Positions 33,930 to 44,217 are shown, counted from the stretch's first letter. The stretch: DNA of 64,000 bases from an uncultured Polaribacter sp. (GCF_947497125.1 NZ_CANMFI010000001.1:1-64000), one strand, 5' to 3'. Translations and numbers: made by a program. The notes: generated by a model from the sequence alone, not told the origin.

Positions 33930-35012
33930 TTAGAGGTCTTTTGTGATTGATTTTACAATCTTATTATCAGATAAAAACTCTTTTAAAATTACTTTTAATG
34001 CAGTATACAAGGGTACTGCAGTTATCATTCCTATAACGCCAAAAAGTAAGCCGCCAATAATAATTATTAAAAATATTTCTAAGGGATGAGATTTTGTTGT
34101 CTTCGAAAATATAATTGGTTGACTTGCAAAATTGTCTATTAATTGTGCAATTAAGTAGCCAATCATTACATAGGTTGTTGTTGGCAAAATATCATTCTGA
34201 AAATCTAAACCAATATTACTAGTCATCGACAAAATAAACATCATAACGGCGCCAATTAAAGGGCCAACATAAGGTATTAGGTTTAGTAAAGCACATAAAA
34301 ATGCGATAACAATAGCATTATCAATCCCAAAAATAAGTAAGATAATTGTGTATAATACAAAGAGAATTGTAATCTGAATAATCAAACCAATAAAGTATCT
34401 TGACAGTAAATTGTTAATGGTTTCTAATGATTTAGAAAACCTTTTTTCTGAGGTGTTTGGTATCATTGTCATTACTCCCTTTTTAAGTAGTTGACTGTCT
34501 TTCATAAAAAAGAAAGAGATAAATAAAACAGAAAACAGACCAATACTTAAAGAACCTACAGTTGACAGAATAGCATTTAAAAAATCAGGTATTTCTTTAA
34601 ATTGAGCCATAAAGTCGACATTTTTAATTTCACTTAAAACATCAATTCCTTTTGAAGAAAAATATTGGTTTATTTGATGAAACACTTCCTGAATATTTGC
34701 TTGCAATTTATCTACTTGTAATAAAGACAAACTTCTACTTTGTTCTGTAACTAACGGAATAAACATAATAATTAACCCCATTAATAAACTGAGCATAACT
34801 ACCATGGTAAACACTACTGCAATTGTGTTCGGAAACTTTAATTTATTTCTTAAAAACAAAATAATTGGTCTTGCAATTAAAGATAAAACTGCAGCGATAA
34901 TAATGTAAACAATTACAGATTGAATTTTAAAGATGAAAAAGCCAAAGAGTAAAATACCAATTATTATTGCTAAAGCCCTTAAAATACCTGATGTTATTAT
35001 TTTAGAATTCAT
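33930..35012 (-). CDS. AI-2E family transporter
   Basis: A 360-residue polytopic membrane protein of the AI-2E/PerM family with about eight membrane segments. A long amphipathic stretch (about residues 85-145) lies between the early and late helices. The family's C-terminal block LLNLIPYVGPLIGAVMMFIL and GGLLFGVIGMITAVPLYTALK are clear. The name comes from a suggested autoinducer-2 exporter; most relatives have other or unknown substrates. It starts one base after the stop of the upstream gene. Confidence 0.88.
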   Translation of the reverse strand: MNSKIITSGILRALAIIIGILLFGFFIFKIQSVIVYIIIAAVLSLIARPIILFLRNKLKFPNTIAVVFTMVVMLSLLMGLIIMFIPLVTEQSRSLSLLQVDKLQANIQEVFHQINQYFSSKGIDVLSEIKNVDFMAQFKEIPDFLNAILSTVGSLSIGLFSVLFISFFFMKDSQLLKKGVMTMIPNTSEKRFSKSLETINNLLSRYFIGLIIQITILFVLYTIILLIFGIDNAIVIAFLCALLNLIPYVGPLIGAVMMFILSMTSNIGLDFQNDILPTTTYVMIGYLIAQLIDNFASQPIIFSKTTKSHPLEIFLIIIIGGLLFGVIGMITAVPLYTALKVILKEFLSDNKIVKSITKDL

Positions 35013-36290
35013 TTAATTATATCCTTTTACGTTTTCCATTTTTAAAAATCTGCCATTATCAAACTTATGATTTGTAGATAATAAAGTGCCACTTTTTGTG
35101 GTAATCCAATCTTGCCAAGTTGCAGAAACCTCTTTCATTTTCATGCTTGGCACTGTCATTTTATAACTTTCTGGTATGTTGTTTTTATCTAAAATCCAAA
35201 GATAAGAATCTCCAGGAGTAGAGCCGCCTTGGGTATATTTAACCAAAAGAGTATTTTTATCATTAATTCTTTTATAGCTTCTAATTGTACCTTTATCAAA
35301 AAGTTTATGAGGTGCTACCATCCAAAAAGAGTCATTATTAAAAATATGCCATGCTTTTTTTACAACCAAAGAATCTTGAGTTTTTTGCGATTCATTGTTA
35401 TAAGAAACAGTACTTTTTTTAATATTCTCTGGATAAAGTTTTACCTGAATAGTATCCCAAGTAACATCTACAATATGCTCTTTTTTATCCCATTTAAAAT
35501 GTCTTTTACCAGCAGAACTCCATTCTAAATACCTAGTATTTTTATATGCTTGATGATTAATTGCCTTTAAAACCTTATTAGCTAAACTATCTGCTTTGCT
35601 ATTAATCGATGATACATTACCCATATCTATTTCTAAGTCAAACAAAGAAAGTTGATGTTTTGTAGGTAGTTTTATGCCTGTTTTTGTTTCTTTTAAATCA
35701 GACCAAGTTGCCGATATGCCTCCTATAGGTAGTATTGATGTCCACATTTTAAAGGAAGTCGGTAGGTAGTTTTTATCTAAAATCCATAAGTATGAATCTC
35801 CAGGAGTAGATCCTCCGCTGGTGTAGGTTATAAGCAGAGCTTCTTGGTTTTTATAGTTTACAATTCGTCTTTCTGTTCCTTTATCAAAAATTTTATAAGG
35901 AGCAACTAGCCAAAAAGAATCATTGTTAAAGTAGTCTACTGCCTTTTTAAGTAAATCATTATTTTCTACCCTTTTATCAGCTACAAAAACACTACTTTTT
36001 GAGGTGTTTTTTGTGTTTAAAAGTACTTTGTTTTCATTCCAAGAAACTTCAACTATATGTTTATTTTTAAACCATTTATAATGATTTTTATTTCTAAAAC
36101 TCCATTCTAATGTTTCGGTATTTTCGTAAGCTTCATAATTTAAAGCGGTAAGCATTTTACTAGCTAATTCATCTGCTTTTTTACCTGTTTTTCCTTCAGG
36201 TAACGGTTCGTTATAGATCATATAATAAATACCAAAAATCACCAATATTATTAGTACTAAGACTCCGATTAACTTTACTGCTTTTTTCAT
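35013..36290 (-). CDS. Membrane-anchored protein with tandem internal duplication
   Basis: A 425-residue protein with one N-terminal membrane helix (about 5-25) and two copies of a roughly 190-residue domain (38-225 and 232-420). Both copies have LEWS, a strand HIV-x-V-x-W, FNNDSFW, VAP, FDKGT and GGSTPGDSYLWILDKN. Neither copy is truncated. I do not recognise the family; the fold may be a lipid- or ligand-binding beta domain facing the periplasm. It heads the unit with the AI-2E family transporter and the methyltransferase. Confidence 0.8.
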   Translation of the reverse strand: MKKAVKLIGVLVLIILVIFGIYYMIYNEPLPEGKTGKKADELASKMLTALNYEAYENTETLEWSFRNKNHYKWFKNKHIVEVSWNENKVLLNTKNTSKSSVFVADKRVENNDLLKKAVDYFNNDSFWLVAPYKIFDKGTERRIVNYKNQEALLITYTSGGSTPGDSYLWILDKNYLPTSFKMWTSILPIGGISATWSDLKETKTGIKLPTKHQLSLFDLEIDMGNVSSINSKADSLANKVLKAINHQAYKNTRYLEWSSAGKRHFKWDKKEHIVDVTWDTIQVKLYPENIKKSTVSYNNESQKTQDSLVVKKAWHIFNNDSFWMVAPHKLFDKGTIRSYKRINDKNTLLVKYTQGGSTPGDSYLWILDKNNIPESYKMTVPSMKMKEVSATWQDWITTKSGTLLSTNHKFDNGRFLKMENVKGYN

Positions 36291-36364
36291 TTTTAGTACT
36301 TTAGTTAGATTGCTAAATTATTAATTTTTAAAAGAAGAAACGATTTGTTTTCTATGATTACTTT

Positions 36365-37234
36365 TTATTTTTCTTGTGGATTAAAAATTTTTAAAAACTT
36401 TTTTGGTAAATCGATGGCAATAGAAAAGTCTTTTTTGGTAAAAGGATGTGTAAAGTTTAACGCAGAGGCATGTAAAAACAAGCCTTTTCCTTTTAATACT
36501 TTATCTTCTATAAAATAATCTTTATCACCTAAAATAGGATTTTTAATTGATAATAAATGTTTTCTTAATTGATGTTTTCTACCGGTTTTAGGAGTTAGTT
36601 TAACTAAATTTAAATAATTAAATCGTTCAGATTTTACACTTTTTAAAACGGTATATTCAGAAAAAGCAGTTTTATTATCAACCAAACTATTAATAAACCC
36701 TTTCGCATTCATTTGCCCGATTGTTATGGCTAAATAAGTTTTCTGTATCTTTTTTTCTTCGAATAATTTATTTAATTTTAAAATAGCTGAACTTGTTTTT
36801 CCAATCACTAAAAGACCACTTGTAGGGTAATCTAATCGATGAACTGGTTTTGGATTTACAGCATCTAATTGAGTGCTTTTGTTTAGATTTTGAGACAATG
36901 CATTTGCAATGGTTACAAATTTATTGCCACTCACTAAAACTCCGGCTGGTTTGTTAATAATGGCTAAATAATCATCTTCAAAAATTACTTCTAACGTTAA
37001 TTTTAATCGGCTATAATTTACCGATTCTTCAGCTTCAAATAATTCTATATGTTCGCCACCAGTAATATATTTAGCGGTGGTTGCCATTTCTTTGTCAATT
37101 AAAATAAGTTTTTTTTTGAGGGCCTTTTTGATACCCGATTTTGTGGGTATTGTGTTAAAAATTCCAACGGCATATTCTTGAAACCTAATCTTTGCAATAT
37201 TATTTTTTACTTTATGTGTTTCTATCAGAATCAC
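36365..37234 (-). CDS. RluA-family pseudouridine synthase
   Basis: A 289-residue enzyme. An S4-like N-terminal segment (GIKKALKKKLILIDKE) precedes the catalytic domain, with YLAIINKPAGVLVSG and the active-site block PVHRLDYPTSGLLVIGK; the Asp of HRLD is the nucleophile. The second signature LTPKTGRKHQLRKHL and KDY are present. It isomerises uridine in rRNA or tRNA; the exact site cannot be told. The start abuts the VOC gene's stop (they share a base), so they may be translated together. Confidence 0.9.
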   Translation of the reverse strand: MILIETHKVKNNIAKIRFQEYAVGIFNTIPTKSGIKKALKKKLILIDKEMATTAKYITGGEHIELFEAEESVNYSRLKLTLEVIFEDDYLAIINKPAGVLVSGNKFVTIANALSQNLNKSTQLDAVNPKPVHRLDYPTSGLLVIGKTSSAILKLNKLFEEKKIQKTYLAITIGQMNAKGFINSLVDNKTAFSEYTVLKSVKSERFNYLNLVKLTPKTGRKHQLRKHLLSIKNPILGDKDYFIEDKVLKGKGLFLHASALNFTHPFTKKDFSIAIDLPKKFLKIFNPQEK

Positions 37235-37653
37235 TATTTTGCAAATAATTGATTTATATCTCTAAAAGCCTTAAATTCTAAAGAGTTGTTTTCTGGGTCA
37301 TTAAAAAACAAGGTTGCTTGTTCACCTACCTTTCCTTTAAAACGAATACAGGGTGCTATTATAAAATCGGTGTTTACTTTTTTTAAGTTTTCGGCCAATT
37401 CATGCCAATTATCCCAAGACAAAACAACGCCAAAGTGGGGCACAGGAACATCGTGACCATCTACAAGGTTTGTTACTGGTTTTTTCGGTTGGTGTTCTTT
37501 CTTTTGATGAATGACTAATTGATGTCCAAAGAAATTAAAATCTACCCATTCTTCTGTACTTCTGCCTTCTTCGCATTTTAAAATATTTTTATAAAAGTAC
37601 CTGCATTTTTCTAAGTTTTTAACGGGTATTGCAATGTGAAAAGGTTGTAACAT
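37234..37653 (-). CDS. VOC family (glyoxalase-like) protein
   Basis: A 139-residue protein made of two beta-alpha-beta-beta-beta units. It begins FHIAIPVKNLEKCRYFYKNIL and ends LFFNDPENNSLEFKAFRD; the first His and the Glu near the end are the usual metal ligands. VOC members include dioxygenases, lyases and resistance proteins, so the reaction is open. The DPENN motif resembles members that act as isomerases or dioxygenases, but this is not decisive. Confidence 0.85.
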   Translation of the reverse strand: MLQPFHIAIPVKNLEKCRYFYKNILKCEEGRSTEEWVDFNFFGHQLVIHQKKEHQPKKPVTNLVDGHDVPVPHFGVVLSWDNWHELAENLKKVNTDFIIAPCIRFKGKVGEQATLFFNDPENNSLEFKAFRDINQLFAK

Positions 37654-37692
37654 TTTTAGTTGGTTTTTATTAATAAAATTGGTGTAATATTG

Positions 37693-39384
37693 TTAATAAC
37701 CAGCGGCTTTATCATCGCCTCTAGGGTCTGCACCACCTTCTAATGTGCCATTTTTAAGAACTAAGATTCCTTCTACTTTTCCTATGACAGGCGCGTCTTT
37801 TTCATTAATATTATACCCTTTTTCTTTTAACTGATTGGTTGTTTTAGTACTAAATTTATTCGGTTCCATCATAATTACATCTGGTAGCCATTGATGATGA
37901 AATCTTGGCTGATTGACAGCTTCTTGCATTCCGAAACCAAATTCATGCACATTTAAAATTGTTTGTAAGACAGAGGTGATAATTGTAGATCCGCCAGGTG
38001 TACCAACAACCATCCATAGTTTTCCTTGTTTTTCTACAATTGTTGGTGTCATAGAGCTTAACATTCTTTTTTCTGGTTTTATTTCATTTGCTTTGGCACC
38101 AATTAAACCAAACATATTTGGTACACCTGGTTTGCTAGAAAAATCATCCATTTCATTATTTAAAAAGAAGCCTAAATCATTGCAATATAATTTAGATCCA
38201 TACGCACCATTAATAGTTGTAGTTACAGAAACGGCATTGCCAAATTGGTCTACAATGGCATAGTGAGTTGTTTCATCACTCTCTACTATTTCTATATTAC
38301 CATGCCCAATATCTGTTGATTTTGTTGCTTTATCAAAAGAAAAATCATTCATTCTGTCTTTTGTGTATTCTTTTGATATTAAGGTTTCCACAGGAATTTT
38401 TACAAAGTCTGGGTCTCCTAAAAAGTAACTTCTATCTGCGTAAGCTCTTCTTTCTGCTTCTGTAATTACTTGTATTGCCTTTACAGAGTTATGGCCATAA
38501 TTATTTAAGTCAAAAGGCTCAATTCCGTTCATAATTTGTGCCAAACAGATTCCGCCACTAGAAGGTGGCGACATCGAAATTACATTTAAGTCGTCATACT
38601 TAAAAGTAACTGGTGTTCTCCATTTAGCCTCATACTTAGCCAAGTCTTCAAGCGTCATAATTCCGCCATTTTCTTGCATAAAATTCACCAATCGTTCTGC
38701 AGTTTCGCCTTTATAAAATTCATCTCTACCGTTTTTAAGAATTCTTTCTAAGGTTTCTGCAAGTGCATTGTATTTTATGGTGTCGTTTTCTTTCCATTTT
38801 TGATCAAAAAGAATTGGTTTTTTGTTTGCTTTCTCAAATAAAGGTTGGTATTTTTTAATACGTGCCTCTTGTTTTTTTGTGACTATAACACCTTGCTTTG
38901 CTAAATTAATTACAGGTTCTAATATTTCATTTATTGGTAAAATCCCGAATTTTTTATGAGCAGCAAAAACTCCTGCTACAGTTCCGGGTATGCCAACAGC
39001 CATTGCACCCAAGGTACTTTTGTTTTTAATAACATTGCCTTGTACATCTAAAAACATTTCTTTTGTAGAGGCTAAAGGAGCTTTCTCTCTATAATCTAAA
39101 GCACCGATTTCGCCATTATTTTTGCGGTAAACCATAAAGCCACCACCACCAATATTACCTGCATACGGATACGCAACTGCCAAAGCTAGTTCTGTTGCAG
39201 CCATGGCATCAAAAGCATTGCCTCCTTTTTTTAAAATAGCAACACCTATTTTAGAAGCTTCTTCTCTTGCAGAAACCACCATTGCTTTTTGGGTAATTAA
39301 CCCCGTTATTTTTTCTTTTTCTGCGGATGTTTTGCATCCAAACATTAATAATGAAAGTGTAGATAATAAGAATATTTTTTTCAT
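37693..39384 (-). CDS. ggt: Gamma-glutamyltransferase
   Basis: A 563-residue exported, probably lipid-anchored enzyme (lipobox ending LLMFGC, Cys 17). It hydrolyses glutathione or transfers its glutamyl group. The self-cleavage site and catalytic Thr lie in ETTHYAIVDQFGNAVSVTTT near residue 371, giving large and small subunits. Conserved DYREKAP (oxyanion/Arg region), PPSSGG and VVGTPGGSTI are present. Full length, no defects seen. It stands alone. Confidence 0.93.
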   Translation of the reverse strand: MKKIFLLSTLSLLMFGCKTSAEKEKITGLITQKAMVVSAREEASKIGVAILKKGGNAFDAMAATELALAVAYPYAGNIGGGGFMVYRKNNGEIGALDYREKAPLASTKEMFLDVQGNVIKNKSTLGAMAVGIPGTVAGVFAAHKKFGILPINEILEPVINLAKQGVIVTKKQEARIKKYQPLFEKANKKPILFDQKWKENDTIKYNALAETLERILKNGRDEFYKGETAERLVNFMQENGGIMTLEDLAKYEAKWRTPVTFKYDDLNVISMSPPSSGGICLAQIMNGIEPFDLNNYGHNSVKAIQVITEAERRAYADRSYFLGDPDFVKIPVETLISKEYTKDRMNDFSFDKATKSTDIGHGNIEIVESDETTHYAIVDQFGNAVSVTTTINGAYGSKLYCNDLGFFLNNEMDDFSSKPGVPNMFGLIGAKANEIKPEKRMLSSMTPTIVEKQGKLWMVVGTPGGSTIITSVLQTILNVHEFGFGMQEAVNQPRFHHQWLPDVIMMEPNKFSTKTTNQLKEKGYNINEKDAPVIGKVEGILVLKNGTLEGGADPRGDDKAAGY

Positions 39385-39446
39385 GTGCTATGTTTTTAAT
39401 AGTGATAATAGTAAATGATAAGAAATCTATTGTTGCTTTTTCTTTA

Positions 39447-40049
39447 CTAATTGTTTGTGTTACTATTTAGTTCTTTCAATTTTTTGTCTGTGAATTTACA
39501 TAAATCTTCAAAAAATAATGTAAAATCTTCTTCTAATTCCGTTTTTAATTGTTTTAAATCTTCAATGGCTAAATTCATTTTAGATTTTCCTTTAGTTCTT
39601 TGGTTCATTCCGTTTAAAACCTTTGCAATACCTTCTTCAAATTGATAATTATACAGAATGTTGTACTCGATCATGTAATTTATAAAATCTTGAGATTTTT
39701 TTGGTAACTCTAATTTTATGCTGTCAAAAAACGAGTAAATCCCTTTTGTGTAAATATTTAGTGGTATTTCAGAGTAATTTGACCAGTTTTTAGCTAAAAA
39801 GAAATCATAAAAAATATCGATAATCACACCATCATAATGCCTATATCTTTGGTGTAAACGTCTTTTACTTTTTCTAACTATTGGGTGTGTGTCTGTAAAA
39901 GTGTCTATTTCTCTGTGTAAAAATATGCCTTGCTGAATTTCTTTTGAGTAGTTCTCAAAATTATTACCTCTAATATGGTCTGCAATAAAATTGCCAATCA
40001 TAATATTGCTATTGTTATTCGATAAATATAAGTGAGCTAAGAAATTCAT
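39447..40049 (-). CDS. Acyl carrier protein phosphodiesterase-like (DUF479)
   Basis: A 200-residue helical protein beginning MNFLAHLYLSNNNSNIMIGN, the DUF479/AcpH signature; GNFIADHIRG, a Q-G-I-x-LHREIDTFTDTHPI block and YDGVIIDIFYDFFLAKNW follow. AcpH removes the 4'-phosphopantetheine arm from acyl carrier protein through a metal-bound His/Asp cluster, and those residues are visible. The in vivo role in this group is unproven. Confidence 0.85.
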   Translation of the reverse strand: MNFLAHLYLSNNNSNIMIGNFIADHIRGNNFENYSKEIQQGIFLHREIDTFTDTHPIVRKSKRRLHQRYRHYDGVIIDIFYDFFLAKNWSNYSEIPLNIYTKGIYSFFDSIKLELPKKSQDFINYMIEYNILYNYQFEEGIAKVLNGMNQRTKGKSKMNLAIEDLKQLKTELEEDFTLFFEDLCKFTDKKLKELNSNTNN

Positions 40050-40066
40050 GTTATAAATGTAAACAA

Positions 40067-40093
40067 AAAACCACAGCTTTTGGCTGTGGTTTT
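40067..40093 (-). terminator. Terminator of dnaN
   Basis: An 11-bp stem (AAAACCACAGC with GCTGTGGTTTT, 5-base loop) with a U-tract on the minus strand, between the dnaN stop and the AcpH-like start. Confidence 0.85.
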
Positions 40094-40147
40094 ATAAATA
40101 TACATCTATTTTTTATTGTGTAAAAAAGCTATGTTATGGTTAGTTTT

Positions 40148-41266
40148 TTAACTGTTAAGCATTACTGGCATTACTAGCATTGTTACTTGCTCACCTTCAT
40201 CGGTACCATCAATTGGCGTTAATATACCTGCTCTGTTTGGTAAAGACATTTCTATAACAACTTCATTAGAATTTAAGTTGTTTAACATTTCGCTTAAAAA
40301 ACGAGAGTTAAAACCAATTTGCATATCATCACCTTGATAATCGCAGCTTAAACGTTCATCAGCTTTGTTAGAGAAATCTAAATCTTCGGCAGAAATATTT
40401 AATTCTGTACCTGCCATTTTTAAACGAATTTGATGTGTTGTTTTACTAGAAAATATAGAAACACGTCTAACAGAGTTTAAAAAAGAAGCTCTATCTACGG
40501 TTAATTTATTTGGATTTTCTTTCGGAATTACAGCTTCGTAATTTGGGTATTTACCATCTATCAATCTACAAACAAGTACAACATTATCAAAAGTAAATTT
40601 TGCATTTGCTTCATTGTATTCAATAGTTACATCGGTATCTGTCCCTCCTAAAATACCTTTTAATAAATTTAAAGGTTTTTTTGGCATAATAAATTCTGCC
40701 GTTTGGTCTGCAGTTACATCTGTTCTAGAGTATTTTACTAATTTGTGTGCATCTGTTGCAACAAAAGTTAAGCTCTGAGAACTAAACTGAAAGAAAACGC
40801 CACTCATTACTGGTCGTAAATCATCATTACCAGCAGCAAAAATAGTTTTAGAGATTGCAGTACCTAAAATACTAGCAGGCAATACTGTTTTGCTTGGCGA
40901 TTGTAAAGAAACTGCTTTCGGAAACTCTTCTCCGCTAAAATATGCCATGTCATATTTACCCTGATCAGAGCTAATTTCAATGGTATTTTCTCCTTCTGTT
41001 TTAAACGTTAAAGGTTGGTCTGGAAACGTTTTTAAAGTATCTAATAACAATCTTGCAGATACTGCAATAGAACCAGCGCTATCGCTCTCTATATCTACTA
41101 CAGAACTCATAGTAGTTTCTAAATCTGAAGCAGATACTTTTAATTGATTTTCAGAAATTTCAAATAAAAAGTTATCTAAAATTGGTAAGGTGTTGTTGCT
41201 ATTTATAACGCCTCCTAAAACTTGTAATTGTTTTAATAATTGCGAACTAGATACAATAAACTTCAT
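40148..41266 (-). CDS. dnaN: DNA polymerase III beta sliding clamp
   Basis: This 372-residue protein forms the ring that holds the replicase on DNA. It begins MKFIVSSSQLLKQLQVLGGV, and carries the three repeated clamp domains with LPILDNFLFE, FAAGNDDLRPVMSGVFFQF and KYPNYEAVIP. The C terminus is MLVMPVMLNS. The frame is open to 41317, but a -7 element at 41293-41300 lies in that extension, so 41266 is the start. It is not next to dnaA here, and I see no cluster of DnaA boxes. Confidence 0.95.
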   Translation of the reverse strand: MKFIVSSSQLLKQLQVLGGVINSNNTLPILDNFLFEISENQLKVSASDLETTMSSVVDIESDSAGSIAVSARLLLDTLKTFPDQPLTFKTEGENTIEISSDQGKYDMAYFSGEEFPKAVSLQSPSKTVLPASILGTAISKTIFAAGNDDLRPVMSGVFFQFSSQSLTFVATDAHKLVKYSRTDVTADQTAEFIMPKKPLNLLKGILGGTDTDVTIEYNEANAKFTFDNVVLVCRLIDGKYPNYEAVIPKENPNKLTVDRASFLNSVRRVSIFSSKTTHQIRLKMAGTELNISAEDLDFSNKADERLSCDYQGDDMQIGFNSRFLSEMLNNLNSNEVVIEMSLPNRAGILTPIDGTDEGEQVTMLVMPVMLNS

Positions 41267-41620
41267 ATACTGTTTTTTCTTAATTTGTGATACAAATATA
41301 ACTTTATTAACTGACACTGAAAATTATTTTATTAACAGGTTATCACTATTTTGTTGATGCTTTTAAGACCTCATTTTCGTTTCTTATTTTTAATGATCTA
41401 GTAAATAAATACGAACTTGGTATCGACATTTAATCAAGGGTACTTACCTTTTAGTACACAATATTTAAAATATACATTCTTACTTTTAGTTTGATGCATA
41501 AAAACTATATTTGCTATCATAGTACTTTTTTATAAATTGAAAAAGACTGTTTTATAGCAGTTTATTAAACTTTTATTAGGTTTCGTTTATAATCAAAAGA
41601 ACTTTTATCTATAATTTCTT
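41267..41620. other. 354-base divergent intergenic region, dnaN / PIG-L gene
   Basis: It contains TATATTTG on the minus strand (41300-41293) for dnaN, and TATATTTG on the plus strand (41506-41513) about 107 bases before the PIG-L start. A single weak DnaA-box-like sequence near 41342 is not enough for an origin. I see no RNA gene or coding ORF. Confidence 0.6.
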
Positions 41621-44107
41621 ATGAACAAGCAAGCATTACTTTTTTTCTTTTTTTTATTAATATCGTTTAATTTGGTATCTCAAAAGCCTCAAAAATTAAC
41701 TTCAAACCAAATTTTTGAAAAAATTGAGAAACTAAATTTTTTAGGAACAGCTTTATACATTGCGGCACATCCAGATGATGAAAATACCAGATTAATTGCT
41801 TATTTGGCAAACACTATAAAAGCAAGAACCGGCTATTTGTCTTTAACTAGAGGAGACGGTGGGCAAAATCTTATAGGATCTGAAATAAGAGAATTACTTG
41901 GGGTAATTAGAACTCAAGAATTATTAGCAGCAAGAGCTATCGATGGTGGCGAACAGTTTTTTACAAGAGCCAATGATTTTGGCTATTCTAAACACCCAGA
42001 TGAAGCGTTAGAAATATGGAATAAAAAAGAGGTTTTAAGCGATGTTGTTTGGGCAATTAGAACCTATAAACCAGACGTAATTATCAATAGGTTTAATCAT
42101 AGAACTCCTGGTACAACCCACGGGCATCATACAGCATCTGCGATTCTTAGTTTACAGGCTTTTGATCTTGCTAGCAATAAAGATCAGTATACAGAACAAC
42201 TTAAACTTACAAGTGTTTGGCAACCTAAAAGATTGTTTTTTAATACGTCTTCTTGGTTTTATAAAACGCAAGAAGCTTTTGAAAAGGCAACAAAAGGAAA
42301 ATTAACTTCTTTAGATGTGGGTGTTTATTATCCTTTAAAAGGAATGTCTAATAATGAGTTGGCTTCTGTGGCAAGTAGCCAGCATTTATGCCAAGGTTTT
42401 GGTAGATTAACAACAAGAGGCGCCCAAAATGAATATATCGAGTTTTTAAAAGGAGACAAGCCAACAAATCAAACTGATATTTTTTCTGGAATTGATACTA
42501 CTTGGAATCGTATTGAAAATGGTCAAAAAATTGGAGATATTTTATATGATATAGAGCAGAATTTTGATTTTAGAAATCCAGAGAAACATTTATCTTCATT
42601 AATGCAAGCCTATGTGTTAATAAAAAATATAAGTGACCCACATTGGCAATCTATCAAAGAAAAACAGATTAAAGAAATTATTGAAGCTTGTGCCGGATTG
42701 TATTTAGAGGCAAATGCCATGAGATCTTTTACAACCCCGAATTCTAATGTAGAAGTTGCTTTTGAAGTATTGAATAGAAGCAAAGCAACAATACTTTTAA
42801 CAGAGTTAGTAACCGAAAAAGGGACTCGTAAAATTATAAAAAACACAAATTTAACAACTAACCAAAAGATTGTTTTTAAAGAAAGTGTTTTTATAAATCA
42901 GACAACTTATTCAGATCCGTATTGGTTAAAAAACAAAGCTACATTGGGCATGTATAATGTGGCAGATCAAAAACTAATTGGTTTGGCAGAAAGTCAAAGT
43001 GCCTTAACAGTAGATTTTAAGTTGCTTATTGATGAAATTCCGATTACAATTACTAAAAATGTAGTTAGAAAATATGCAGAAAAAGACCAAGGAGAAATCT
43101 ATGAGCCATTTTCTATTTTGCCAAAAGTAACTACAAAGCTAAGTCAGAAAGTAATTGTTTTTTCTGATGATGCACCTCAAACAATTTTTGTAGAAGTTAG
43201 AGCTGGTATAAAAAATGCGAAAGGTACAGTTGCTTTAACGGTTCCAGAAAATTGGAACGTATTGCCCAAAGAGATGAATTTTAATATTCAGCAAATAAAT
43301 GGTATTCAAAAAGTAGCCTTTCAAGTGTATCCATCTAAAGAGCAATCGGATGGTAAGATAGCTGTAACAGCTACTTTAGAAAATATGATGTATGATAAAG
43401 AGTTGGTAGAAATTAATTACAGTCATATACCGAAACAGGTTGTTTTGTTAAATTCTGAAGCCAAAGTGGTTCGATTAAACGTAAAAAAAGCGGGGAATTT
43501 AATTGGTTATATTCAAGGTTCTGGAGATGCCGTTCCCGAAAGTTTGCGTCAGTTAGGATATTCGGTGACTACAATAAAGCCTTCGGATATTACGACAGCT
43601 TACTTACAACAATTCGATGCTATTGTTTTGGGTATAAGAGCCTATAATGTAGTTAAAGAATTAAAATTTAAACAAAAATTTTTATTAGAATATGTTTATA
43701 ATGGCGGCAATATGATTGTGCAGTATAACACCAATAGAGGCGTAGATGTTATGGCGCCTTATCAATTAGAATTGTCTAGAGATCGAGTAACAGATGAAAA
43801 TGCAAGTGTTTTTATTTTAGATAAAAATCATTCGCTTTTAAATTATCCGAATAAAATTACTACAGAAGATTTTAAAGGGTGGGTTCAAGAACGTGGGTTG
43901 TATTTTCCGAATTCTTGGAGCAAAGAATACACGCCAATTTTTTCTATGAATGATACCGATGAATCTCCTAAAAAAGGGAGTTTATTAGTAGCAAAATACG
44001 GTAAAGGCAATTATATATACACAGGTTTAAGCTTTTTTAGAGAGTTGCCTGCAGGTGTTTCTGGTGCCTATAAATTATTTGCGAATATGTTGTCTGTAGG
44101 TAAATAG
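41621..44107 (+). CDS. PIG-L family deacetylase with extra C-terminal domains
   Basis: An 828-residue exported protein (signal peptide about residues 1-20). The zinc-dependent LmbE/PIG-L domain (about 40-290) has AAHPDDEN and, further on, the TPGTTHGHHTAS His cluster. A long middle region contains beta-rich segments like the NEW3 type (TVALTVPENWNVLPKEMNF). The last 200 residues (about 625-828) resemble a ThuA/glutamine amidotransferase-like domain (FDAIVLGIRAYNV). It probably removes acetyl groups from amino sugars in the periplasm, but the substrate is unknown. The symporter and dehydrogenase downstream fit a sugar uptake unit. Confidence 0.82.
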   Translation: MNKQALLFFFFLLISFNLVSQKPQKLTSNQIFEKIEKLNFLGTALYIAAHPDDENTRLIAYLANTIKARTGYLSLTRGDGGQNLIGSEIRELLGVIRTQELLAARAIDGGEQFFTRANDFGYSKHPDEALEIWNKKEVLSDVVWAIRTYKPDVIINRFNHRTPGTTHGHHTASAILSLQAFDLASNKDQYTEQLKLTSVWQPKRLFFNTSSWFYKTQEAFEKATKGKLTSLDVGVYYPLKGMSNNELASVASSQHLCQGFGRLTTRGAQNEYIEFLKGDKPTNQTDIFSGIDTTWNRIENGQKIGDILYDIEQNFDFRNPEKHLSSLMQAYVLIKNISDPHWQSIKEKQIKEIIEACAGLYLEANAMRSFTTPNSNVEVAFEVLNRSKATILLTELVTEKGTRKIIKNTNLTTNQKIVFKESVFINQTTYSDPYWLKNKATLGMYNVADQKLIGLAESQSALTVDFKLLIDEIPITITKNVVRKYAEKDQGEIYEPFSILPKVTTKLSQKVIVFSDDAPQTIFVEVRAGIKNAKGTVALTVPENWNVLPKEMNFNIQQINGIQKVAFQVYPSKEQSDGKIAVTATLENMMYDKELVEINYSHIPKQVVLLNSEAKVVRLNVKKAGNLIGYIQGSGDAVPESLRQLGYSVTTIKPSDITTAYLQQFDAIVLGIRAYNVVKELKFKQKFLLEYVYNGGNMIVQYNTNRGVDVMAPYQLELSRDRVTDENASVFILDKNHSLLNYPNKITTEDFKGWVQERGLYFPNSWSKEYTPIFSMNDTDESPKKGSLLVAKYGKGNYIYTGLSFFRELPAGVSGAYKLFANMLSVGK

Positions 44108-44217
44108 TAAGAATACCATTAAAGAATTAAAAAGTTATTATTCTTAACAAAAATAAGGTTCTAAAACTACTTTAGTTTTCTTATTTTTATAGATTGATAA
44201 AAAAAGATGAATACGCT

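Noticed and set aside
41267..41620. Replication origin beside dnaN
   Set aside because: Only one weak DnaA-box-like site is seen, dnaA is not adjacent, and the region is fully explained as divergent promoters.
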